Shown in pieces: positions 14,022 to 20,788 of a DNA stretch of 25,576 bases (position 1 is the first letter of the stretch; every line of letters starts with the position of its first letter). The notes under the pieces are model-generated. The model saw nothing but the letters and a program-made list of their open reading frames with translations, was not told the origin of the DNA and ran no database searches. The stretch comes from a virus. The DNA lies in the IMG/VR virus record IMGVR_UViG_3300023184_003440, positions 1-25,576 of that record. One strand, given 5' to 3'. The position numbers and the translations under genes were made by a program.

Positions 14022-15290
14022 TTATTTATTTAACATTTTTAATTTTGGTAATTGTAACTGTTGAAATTTGGGTTGCATCTTAGTATAAATACCATATTGT
14101 GTTAAAATGGTATCAAATAATTTAGTCATTTTTTCTAAACCAAAATTTTGTTTATTATGTTTTCCCAATTGAAATGCTTCTATTTTATATTTGTCATAAT
14201 TCTTATAAACATCCTTTATAGATTGTAATGCTTTTGAAATATTTACATTAAACCATTGTGATTCTTTTAATAAAAATTGGTCTGCTGCAGATTCGTGTAC
14301 CAGTTTTAATTCACCTTCCAATAATACTGCACCTTGTTTTAAGAAATCAATATGGCCGCTCCAATTACTTACTAAAATTGGTTTACCTGTCAAACTGAAT
14401 TCTAATAAAGGTCTACCAAATCCTTCACCTTTTGTAAAGTTTAACATTGCTTTTACTTTTGGATGTTCATATAATCCATTCATTTCTGCAGGAGTTAAAT
14501 CTCCATGTAAAAGATAGATTGGAACTTTTTTATAATCATTGCCCAACACCTCTTTAATTTTTTTAATAGTAGTTTCTCTATCCATTACACTAAATCCCGC
14601 TGAACTAGTTTTAAGAACTAATGCAGGTTTAACCTTTTCGTTTTTGAATGCCATTGCGAATGTTTTAATCATCATTCCCACATTCTTTCTATCTTCACCT
14701 AAATCACCTCTTAACCAATGTCCTACAAATAGAAATGCAAAGTCTTCTTTGATTGAATCTAATTCTGTAATATGTGCAACATGCTCTGTTCCAAAATCCA
14801 TTTCATCAAATCCTTCAAATAAAATTTCTACCGGTTTTTGGATTCTATGTTGTTTTATTAATTGGCCTGTTTGTTGATTTGCTTCATTGTATACGGTATC
14901 TACCAAACTCTTTTTTGAATGTTCGGATGGGACTATAATTAAATCCATTCTATTACAACCATGTACCCAATCTAATGGAGAATGTGTTGTTTCAATTGCT
15001 GCAGTAATACCAATGTTATAATGTCCTAATGGTTGAAATTCATTTGGTACGGTAACCTGAATATAGATGTCAGGCTTTTGTTCAATTTTTGGAATAATAC
15101 TATCCACTACCCACTTATGAAATGGTTTATCATAGTTAAGTGCATCCATTGGAGTTGTTCCCCAACGAGTGCTGATTACTTTAATTTCAAATTTATCTAA
15201 TTTATAAAGAGAATGTAATAAATCTCTCGCGTGGTCACCATATCCACTTCTAGTTGCTACTGGTGCTTGAAATACTAATGTTGGTTTCAT
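14022..15290 (-). CDS. GT-B glycosyltransferase (GT4-like)
   Basis: The protein has 422 residues. The N-terminal domain starts FQAPVATRSGYGDHARDLL, with the glycine-rich loop after the first strand that GT4 enzymes use near the acceptor. LFVGHWLRGDLGEDRKNVG (residues 187-205) opens the C-terminal Rossmann domain. FTKGEGFGRPLLEF (285-298) is the E-G-F-G-x-x-x-x-E element that contacts the donor nucleotide and sugar. It should be a retaining, cytoplasmic transferase; the donor is not predictable. It begins 1 base after the preceding GT-B gene, with which it forms a pair separated from the other transferases by two phage-type genes. Confidence 0.85.
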   Translation of the reverse strand: MKPTLVFQAPVATRSGYGDHARDLLHSLYKLDKFEIKVISTRWGTTPMDALNYDKPFHKWVVDSIIPKIEQKPDIYIQVTVPNEFQPLGHYNIGITAAIETTHSPLDWVHGCNRMDLIIVPSEHSKKSLVDTVYNEANQQTGQLIKQHRIQKPVEILFEGFDEMDFGTEHVAHITELDSIKEDFAFLFVGHWLRGDLGEDRKNVGMMIKTFAMAFKNEKVKPALVLKTSSAGFSVMDRETTIKKIKEVLGNDYKKVPIYLLHGDLTPAEMNGLYEHPKVKAMLNFTKGEGFGRPLLEFSLTGKPILVSNWSGHIDFLKQGAVLLEGELKLVHESAADQFLLKESQWFNVNISKALQSIKDVYKNYDKYKIEAFQLGKHNKQNFGLEKMTKLFDTILTQYGIYTKMQPKFQQLQLPKLKMLNK

Positions 15291-15291
15291 A

Positions 15292-16674
15292 CTATAACTC
15301 TATTAACTTAAATTTTTGTTTTGGTTTCCAATTTTCAAATGCTCCTTCCATACCATCAACCAATGTTTTACACATTGCTTCTCTACTTAATAATCCTTCA
15401 CCCATAAAATGTTTTCTACCTTTTAATGCAGCTTTATCTCTATCTTCTTTTGGCATTTTATACCAATCCATAATCAATGGAGTAATATCTTCAAAGTCAA
15501 CTCTATCATCAAAAATGTATGGAGTAGGAACCGAACCTGTTGATGAACGAACTGGCCAAATTGGTTTAACCCAATCTCCCCAAACTACACCTGCTTTTTT
15601 ATGTCTATCATGTAAAGAACCAATTTCTACATAATCTTCTGCAGTAAGTAATTTACCTGTACCATTTTCTCTAAATCCACATTGGTCTTGTAAACCACCT
15701 GTAACTGTTACTATGATTGGTGTCCCTGCCATTACACTTTCCGCAGTTGCTAATCCAAATCCTTCGTTTGATGCCACATTGATTGTTACATCACCCATAT
15801 TATAAAGATAGTTCAATTGTTCTTCTGAATATCTATTTGGTGCAAATACTACATTTGTTTCCGGAGAACAACATTCTGCAATTGTTCTTGGTAAATCCGT
15901 TCCATGTTCTTCCACAGGTTGAGTATGCATTAATAAACACACTTTACTTCTTTCCTCTGGTCTTAATGCTTCTACAAATTTATCAAATGCTAAAATAACA
16001 TCAATTGGTTGTTTTCTACGAATGTTTCTGTTATTCCAATAAAGAACAAACTCATATTCCTTATCTCCAAATATTTCTTTTTTGAATTCTTGTGGAACTT
16101 CAATTGGTTTATATAAATCGGAATTGATACCATGTGGTACATAACTTACTTGCCAATCAGCCGGTTTAGTCCAATGTTTTTCTTTATCCCAACTCCAAAC
16201 TCTTTTAGTAATACCATAAGTTTGTTTTGAAATACATCCAATCCAATCACAACTTTCATAATAATCTCTATTGTATTTTGGGTCTGGTAAATCATCCCAT
16301 ATATGATAAAAGAATAAAGGTACTGATTGACGGATTTCGTGTTCCATTTCATATAACCAAATCCAATATCTAGGGTCAGTGAAGTGTAAGATAGCGTCAG
16401 GTTTTTCAGTCATTAATAATTGACGGATAATGTCTGGATTACCATACCCATCGGATGGATAAATTTTAACACTAGCATCTGCTACACCCGTTCTAGCTCT
16501 AACATCTTCGTTTAGGTCTAATACCTTACCAGCTTCTGGATGTTTGATTGCCGCACCTAATTGTACCCAATCATATTTATCAACAGTTCCCATTACTAAT
16601 TGCTTGGAAACATTTGCAATACCACTTGCCATTCTTAAATCATCCGATAATAACAGAATCTTCTTTTTTGCCAT
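15292..16674 (-). CDS. GT-B glycosyltransferase (GT4-like), first gene of glycan region
   Basis: The protein has 460 residues. LLLSDDLRMASGIANVSKQL (residues 7-26) is the N-terminal GT4 glycine loop, PHGINSDLYKP (180-190) marks the inter-domain hinge, RNIRRK (216-221) includes basic residues for the donor phosphates, and NEGFGLATAESVMAGTPIIV (303-322) is the E-x-G-x-x-x-x-E donor-sugar element. It is a soluble retaining glycosyltransferase with unknown substrates. A perfect TATAAATA octamer lies 7 bases upstream of its ATG in a 37-base gap. This suggests that the glycan region starts a separate, possibly late, transcription unit. Confidence 0.85.
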   Translation of the reverse strand: MAKKKILLLSDDLRMASGIANVSKQLVMGTVDKYDWVQLGAAIKHPEAGKVLDLNEDVRARTGVADASVKIYPSDGYGNPDIIRQLLMTEKPDAILHFTDPRYWIWLYEMEHEIRQSVPLFFYHIWDDLPDPKYNRDYYESCDWIGCISKQTYGITKRVWSWDKEKHWTKPADWQVSYVPHGINSDLYKPIEVPQEFKKEIFGDKEYEFVLYWNNRNIRRKQPIDVILAFDKFVEALRPEERSKVCLLMHTQPVEEHGTDLPRTIAECCSPETNVVFAPNRYSEEQLNYLYNMGDVTINVASNEGFGLATAESVMAGTPIIVTVTGGLQDQCGFRENGTGKLLTAEDYVEIGSLHDRHKKAGVVWGDWVKPIWPVRSSTGSVPTPYIFDDRVDFEDITPLIMDWYKMPKEDRDKAALKGRKHFMGEGLLSREAMCKTLVDGMEGAFENWKPKQKFKLIEL

Positions 16675-16681
16675 AACTTTT

Positions 16682-16689
16682 TATTTATA
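16682..16689 (-). promoter_or_regulatory. T4-type late promoter octamer TATAAATA
   Basis: The minus strand reads TATAAATA, the canonical T4 late -10 element, ending 7 bases before the ATG at 16674, in the gap after the nuclease gene. Late transcription in T4-like phages needs the sliding clamp, which this phage encodes at 20025-20738. The flanks are A/T-rich, so a chance match is possible. Confidence 0.45.
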
Positions 16690-16711
16690 AATAATTATTG
16701 ATTTTTTAATT

Positions 16712-17596
16712 TTATAATACATTTTTTAATCCTCTATCACATATCCCTCTTTGATGAAACTCACACCATTCACACAATTTAGTTGCGTTCTTTGGATATT
16801 CTACATCAGTTCTATAATTACCATCTTTGTCAAATACACTCTCTACAAAGTCCGTAAAACCTTTCCATGCTTTGTTTACTGACACCTTACCATTTGCAGG
16901 TATGTGTTTGCTAATTCTATGTGTTGGAATATCCTCTCTTACTTCTACTTTTCTTTTCAATATAATAAATTCAACATCAATCACATCTTCTGAAATGTTT
17001 AGTAATTCTGCATATAACTTTTTGTATAATAAGATTTGTGCACTTTTAACTGGGTCTGATTTTTGATACTTACTCCAACCTCTTGTAGAAGTCTTAAAGT
17101 CAATAATTCTATACCTACCATTAAAGGTATCTCTAATAACCAAATCTATGAAACCCATAAAGTTTACATTCTCTGAAATCTTTGTGTTTATAGGTTGTTC
17201 AATTGCTACCAACTCATCGTGTTTTAACGAAAAGAATTTGTTAAAGTTTTTGGGTTTTTGAAACCAATCTAATAAGACATTTCCATCTTCTAAAAACTCC
17301 ACCATTTCTTCTTTGGTGCATATTGTAGTATTTCCTATTTCCCCTTCAGTTTCTTTAAGATATGCATCTCTCATTCTTTCTTTTAGATACTCTTGTAAGT
17401 CAATCATTTTGTCAGCTTGTGACTTTGATATTCTTAAACATTTCTCCAAATAGTTTTGAAGTGTTTCGTGCATTGCAGTTCCAAAGATTGAATGTATGTT
17501 AGAGGAGCTTTCTCCTAACTTATCTATGTATGCTAATTTGTATTGTTGTGGGCAGTTATGCCACATACTATATTGTGAAAATGATACTCTTGCCAT
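16712..17596 (-). CDS. PD-(D/E)XK nuclease, RecB/Cas4-type with probable [4Fe-4S] cysteines
   Basis: The protein has 294 residues. H43, then D151 in FMGFIDLV, then D166-F-K168 in RIIDFKTS, then Q187-x3-Y191 give the active-site order of RecB/Cas4-type nucleases (H, D, D-x-K, Q-x-x-x-Y). C15 in HNCPQQYK together with C275-x2-C278-x7-C286 near the C terminus matches the four-cysteine [4Fe-4S] arrangement of Cas4 and AddB-type nucleases. It likely cuts DNA ends or single strands during phage recombination or host-DNA breakdown; no CRISPR array or other cas gene is present. It lies at the end of the replication module, 39 bases after the gp62-like gene, with its own promoter at 17604-17635. Confidence 0.85.
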   Translation of the reverse strand: MARVSFSQYSMWHNCPQQYKLAYIDKLGESSSNIHSIFGTAMHETLQNYLEKCLRISKSQADKMIDLQEYLKERMRDAYLKETEGEIGNTTICTKEEMVEFLEDGNVLLDWFQKPKNFNKFFSLKHDELVAIEQPINTKISENVNFMGFIDLVIRDTFNGRYRIIDFKTSTRGWSKYQKSDPVKSAQILLYKKLYAELLNISEDVIDVEFIILKRKVEVREDIPTHRISKHIPANGKVSVNKAWKGFTDFVESVFDKDGNYRTDVEYPKNATKLCEWCEFHQRGICDRGLKNVL

Positions 17597-17603
17597 AATA
17601 ACT

Positions 17604-17635
17604 CTAATATAAGATAAATTATTGGATTTACCAAA
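17604..17635 (-). promoter_or_regulatory. Promoter for the PD-(D/E)XK nuclease gene
   Basis: The minus strand reads TTTGGTA, 17 bases, TATATTAG, in the gap between the gp62-like and nuclease genes. Both boxes and the spacing are identical to those at 20757-20788 and 24560-24591. The ATG at 17596 lies only 7 bases after the -7 box, so the transcript would be leaderless or nearly so. Confidence 0.7.
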
Positions 17636-18088
17636 TTATATCTTAAGTTTTAGTTTAGTTATTTGCTTTTTATCTATACCATATTTTTCACTAACATATT
17701 TCAAATATTCTCTACCTTCTCTTGAAGAATAAAGAACTTCCAAATATTCTATTGCTTGATTTTCCGAACAATCGTATTCTTTTTTTAACAAGTCTACAAT
17801 GAATTGTTCGTATTTATCTTCCGATTTACCTTTAACATATTTCAAAAAATACTTACCCTTTGGGATAATATTGATATACAACTTATACATTTCCTTTGGA
17901 GACAAAGTTTGACTTAAAGGAAGTAGAGTTGCAACCAATTCTACCCATTCCGGTTTCATAGAAAGAAAACGATTAACCATAAAATTACTCCATGATTTCA
18001 AATCTTCTTCTGAAAGTTTATTAAAATAATTTGGGTCTTGTTCGGAGGTTATTGCGTTAAGATGGTCAAATAACTTTTTAACTGCCAT
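17636..18088 (-). CDS. Probable clamp-loader small subunit (gp62-like)
   Basis: This is a 150-residue, mostly helical protein without membrane segments. SWSNFMVNRFLSMKPEWVEL (residues 32-51) resembles the N-x-x-x-V-N-R-x-L-S stretch I recall in gp62 of T4-like cyanophages, and the second half is lysine-rich. T4 gp62 joins gp44 to load the gp45 clamp on DNA. Identification is helped by position: it follows the gp44-like ATPase gene with one small gene between. It is shorter than T4 gp62 (about 187 residues). Its start forms TAATG with the zinc-ribbon gene. Confidence 0.65.
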   Translation of the reverse strand: MAVKKLFDHLNAITSEQDPNYFNKLSEEDLKSWSNFMVNRFLSMKPEWVELVATLLPLSQTLSPKEMYKLYINIIPKGKYFLKYVKGKSEDKYEQFIVDLLKKEYDCSENQAIEYLEVLYSSREGREYLKYVSEKYGIDKKQITKLKLKI

Positions 18089-18336
18089 TATTTTATAATT
18101 GTAGTTTCTTGCAATTCTTGTGGTAATAATTCATTTAATGGTTTACCACAACCTGCACAAATGTATAACTCAACTGGCATAACCGAATCCTTGGGTGCAC
18201 CTGTTAATAATCTACTAATTTTTTTGAATCTATAACCTGGTAGGAAAATCTTTCCTCCACAATCACAATCCATATCCCTTGCATCGTTTAGATTAAAATT
18301 TGGTGGTAATTGATTCATTTGTTGTCCTTGTTCCAT
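18088..18336 (-). CDS. Small zinc-ribbon protein
   Basis: This is an 82-residue protein. DCDCGGKIF (C24, C26) and ICAGCGKPL (C60, C63) form a two-knuckle C-x-C ... C-x2-C zinc-binding ribbon. The C-terminal ends are glutamate/glutamine-rich. Small zinc-ribbon proteins of this type are common in aquatic T4-like phages. I do not know its role, though a place between the two clamp-loader genes suggests a replication or transcription partner. It starts 5 bases after the gp44-like stop and overlaps the gp62-like start. Confidence 0.65.
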   Translation of the reverse strand: MEQGQQMNQLPPNFNLNDARDMDCDCGGKIFLPGYRFKKISRLLTGAPKDSVMPVELYICAGCGKPLNELLPQELQETTIIK

Positions 18337-18341
18337 TTTGT

Positions 18342-19289
18342 TTATTTTATAATGTTTAATATTTGTATAATTGTAGACATAAATACAATCTCCTTATCTA
18401 CTACCAATGCATCCTTTGAAAGACCATCTGCAATAGTTAAAATTGTATTTGCCACATTTCCACTTGCGTATTCATCTACCTTTTCGTATAACATTGTATA
18501 CATTTCCGAATAATCATTTAATCTATTGTCAGCTACTGCCTGTCTAATTTTCATAAACATATTTCTCTTATCATCGTCTGCCTTTAATAAGTCAATAAGT
18601 TTAGTTGCAAAGTTTGCTTCAACCATTACTCTATGGTCTACTTTCAATTCACCCTTTGCTGATTGTAATTGACAAGTATTAAGTATTCTTCTAATATCTG
18701 GATAATATGAATTAATCACATCAGCCATATTCTTTGGTTCATACTTAATCTTTTCAGCATCTAATATCTTTGCTACCTGAACTGCTACATCTTTTTTAGT
18801 CGGAGGTGTAATTGCGAAAGATTGACATCTACTTTGGATAGGGTCAATGATTTTCTCAATGTAGTTACAGGTTAAGATAAATCTACAATGTTTACTGAAT
18901 GTTTCCATTAAATTTCTCAAAATCGCTTGTGCTCCCGGTGTCATATAATCAAACTCATCTAAGATGATTACTTTGAAACCTGCAAAACCTACCGATGATG
19001 CAAAGTTTTTAACTTTTGTTCTTACAGTATCCACATTGTTTTCATCCGATGCGTTGATAATCATAAAGTCACATTTGATTGTGTTTACGATTAGTTTAGC
19101 AAGTGTGGTCTTACCCGTACCCGCTTTTCCATACAACAATAAATGTGGTATATCATTTGCATCTAAATATTGCTGAATTGTTTCTTTGATGGTTTCATTA
19201 CCAACATAGTCAGCAAGAGTTTGTGGGCGGTATTTCTCCACCCACAAGCTATGTTCTTTTTTATTGTTTTCGTTTGCGAAAAAACTCAT
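18342..19289 (-). CDS. 44: Clamp-loader ATPase subunit (gp44-like, RFC small-subunit type)
   Basis: The protein has 315 residues, close to T4 gp44 (about 319). EKYRPQTLADYVGNE (residues 18-32) is the standard clamp-loader start, GKAGTGKT (54-61) is Walker A, VIILDEFD (107-114) is Walker B (DEFD rather than DEAD), LTCNY (139-143) is sensor 1, and IQSRCQ (151-156) contains the SRC arginine finger that acts in trans. It is an AAA+ ATPase that opens the gp45 ring and places it on primed DNA together with the small subunit. It starts 1 base after the dUTPase stop and is part of the replication operon. Confidence 0.95.
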   Translation of the reverse strand: MSFFANENNKKEHSLWVEKYRPQTLADYVGNETIKETIQQYLDANDIPHLLLYGKAGTGKTTLAKLIVNTIKCDFMIINASDENNVDTVRTKVKNFASSVGFAGFKVIILDEFDYMTPGAQAILRNLMETFSKHCRFILTCNYIEKIIDPIQSRCQSFAITPPTKKDVAVQVAKILDAEKIKYEPKNMADVINSYYPDIRRILNTCQLQSAKGELKVDHRVMVEANFATKLIDLLKADDDKRNMFMKIRQAVADNRLNDYSEMYTMLYEKVDEYASGNVANTILTIADGLSKDALVVDKEIVFMSTIIQILNIIK

Positions 19290-19290
19290 A

Positions 19291-19716
19291 TTATTTTCCA
19301 GTTGAACCGAATCCGCCTTTGCCTCTTTCGGTGTTATTTAATTCTTCTACTTCTTGAAACTCAATTGGTGGATATGGTATTATAATAATTTGTGCAATTT
19401 TATCACCAATACTATAATCAATTGAACCAAATCCTCTCGTTTTATTAAAGGTTGCTTGTAGTTCTCCTCTATATCCCGAATCAATTACTCCTACTGAATT
19501 ACTCAATGTAAGTTCGGTATTTCTAATTGATGAGCGAGGGAAAACTAATCCAACAAATCCTTTTGGAATTTCCATAGCTAAACCCGTTCCGTATGATACC
19601 TGAAATGATGTATTGGATAATTTTGATGTTGCCACTAAATCTAAACCCGCATCACCATCTTTTGCATATTTTGGAATAACTGCGTCTGGACTAAGCTTCT
19701 TTATTTTTACTTGCAT
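19291..19716 (-). CDS. dut: dUTPase (deoxyuridine triphosphatase)
   Basis: The protein has 141 residues, the usual size for the homotrimeric enzyme. All five motifs are present: DAGLDL (22-27), PRSS (60-63), GVIDSGYRGE (76-85), GDKIAQI (104-110) and the glycine-rich RGKGGFGSTG (131-140). It hydrolyses dUTP to dUMP and pyrophosphate, keeping uracil out of phage DNA and feeding thymidylate synthesis. The ATG at 19716 overlaps the upstream small gene by 26 bases. It lies between the clamp and clamp-loader genes, consistent with a role during DNA replication. Confidence 0.95.
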   Translation of the reverse strand: MQVKIKKLSPDAVIPKYAKDGDAGLDLVATSKLSNTSFQVSYGTGLAMEIPKGFVGLVFPRSSIRNTELTLSNSVGVIDSGYRGELQATFNKTRGFGSIDYSIGDKIAQIIIIPYPPIEFQEVEELNNTERGKGGFGSTGK

Positions 19717-20020
19717 TTTGTTCAGTTTGTTCTAATCTTTGTAGTTTTGTTTCTTTTGATATTTCTCTTGGAAAAATTCTAAATGTCATTCCATTTTGTT
19801 GGAAATTCAAACCTTCACCTTCAACTGGATTAATTTGTAAAACCAATGGATTTGGCTCTGCACCCAACTCTTGCCATGCAAAAACAGTTGGTTCATTATT
19901 GAAAAATTGAAAACACCATTCAGCATCTTTAATTGGTTGTGCTTCTGGAATATTTACTTCCTCTTGTGGAGATAATTCGTAACCAACTTCTGTTGGGAAT
20001 AATTCTAATTGTTCACTCAT
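19691..20020 (-). CDS. Small acidic protein of unknown function
   Basis: This is a 109-residue protein, acidic in its first half (EEVNIPEAQPIKDAEWCFQF) and lysine/glutamate-rich at the end. NEPTVFAWQELGAEPNPL (42-59) and a G-L-N-F-Q-Q-N-G strand suggest a small beta-rich domain. There is no membrane segment. I recognise no family. It starts 4 bases after the clamp gene and overlaps the dUTPase start by 26 bases, so it is co-expressed with the replication genes. Confidence 0.6.
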   Translation of the reverse strand: MSEQLELFPTEVGYELSPQEEVNIPEAQPIKDAEWCFQFFNNEPTVFAWQELGAEPNPLVLQINPVEGEGLNFQQNGMTFRIFPREISKETKLQRLEQTEQNASKNKEA

Positions 20021-20024
20021 TTTA

Positions 20025-20738
20025 TTAATTTGAAATTTCTACTAAATAATATTTACATACAAAATCATCAATTTGAAATTCAACATTTGATAATCCGTCA
20101 GTTGAAACTTTTAATTTTGCTGATGTTGCTTCTTTGTTTGCCGTTAAGATTTCTTTCAAATACTTTGCTGAGAAAGAAATTGGTTTTACTGTTTCTGCGT
20201 AATCTTTTTGTGCAGTAAATGTAACTCGGTTTGTAGAGATAGAAGAATAACCAATTGCCATCTTCAAATCACCACCTTCGGTAAAGATTGTGAAAGTATC
20301 TACATCACTCAATGCACCTTTTGCTTTAATGAATTTGTCAATCATATTAGATGCCATATCAATTGAAATACCGAAATCAGGTAATGTTTTCAAATCTGGA
20401 ACTGGAGGAATAACTCCTAAGTCTGCCAATTGATAAGATGTTTCAGTTTCGTCAGACGATAACTTTAATGATACTGATTTATCACCTGCTTTATCAACTT
20501 TTAATGTTAAGTCGTTGTCTAATACACCAATCATATTTTTCAATAATGATGTTGTGTAAATACCGACATTCATTGATGTTGATGTGTAAGCGTTAAACTC
20601 TACCTCACCTAATAATGTTTTATCATCTGAAATAAATCTAACTGATAACTTTGTTCCTTCAGCGTTCCACGCTACTGATTCAATAAGTCCACCTAGTGAA
20701 TACTTTTGAATGAATTTTAATAAATTGTTTTTGTTCAT
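20025..20738 (-). CDS. 45: DNA polymerase sliding clamp (gp45-like)
   Basis: The protein has 237 residues, close to T4 gp45 (228). It lacks crisp motifs, but the order of beta/alpha segments (LLKFIQKYSLGGLIESVAWN, a K-L-S-V-R-F strand, TFTIFTEGGDLKMAI, ISFSAKYLKEIL) follows the two-domain clamp subunits of T4-like phages. Its place directly behind the polymerase and ahead of the clamp-loader genes is the canonical order. It forms a trimeric ring that tethers the polymerase and, in T4, activates late transcription. It has its own promoter at 20757-20788, with the ATG 18 bases beyond the -7 box. Confidence 0.88.
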   Translation of the reverse strand: MNKNNLLKFIQKYSLGGLIESVAWNAEGTKLSVRFISDDKTLLGEVEFNAYTSTSMNVGIYTTSLLKNMIGVLDNDLTLKVDKAGDKSVSLKLSSDETETSYQLADLGVIPPVPDLKTLPDFGISIDMASNMIDKFIKAKGALSDVDTFTIFTEGGDLKMAIGYSSISTNRVTFTAQKDYAETVKPISFSAKYLKEILTANKEATSAKLKVSTDGLSNVEFQIDDFVCKYYLVEISN

Positions 20739-20756
20739 GTTTTATTGTTTGTTTTA

Positions 20757-20788
20757 CTAATATACGACTAATTTTTTATAATACCAAA
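20757..20788 (-). promoter_or_regulatory. Promoter for the sliding-clamp gene
   Basis: The minus strand reads TTTGGTA, 17 bases, TATATTAG, in the 50-base gap between the polymerase and clamp genes. Both boxes and the spacing equal those at 17604-17635 and 24560-24591. It would allow the clamp, dUTPase and clamp-loader genes to be transcribed independently of the polymerase. Confidence 0.7.

Noticed and set aside
14539-14877. Plus-strand open frames throughout the window (for example 14539-14877, 15254-15634, 22104-22397)
   Set aside because: Each lies opposite a recognised minus-strand gene, shows no family motif, and has the hydrophobic composition expected from reading A/T-rich antisense codons.
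16146-16352. Second minus-strand frames inside glycosyltransferase genes (16146-16352 and 4525-4710)
   Set aside because: They lie wholly inside motif-bearing genes in another frame and have no conserved features or start signals of their own.
16712-17596. Cas4-like nuclease as part of a CRISPR system
   Set aside because: No repeat array or other cas gene is visible, and the gene sits at the end of a phage replication module with a phage promoter.
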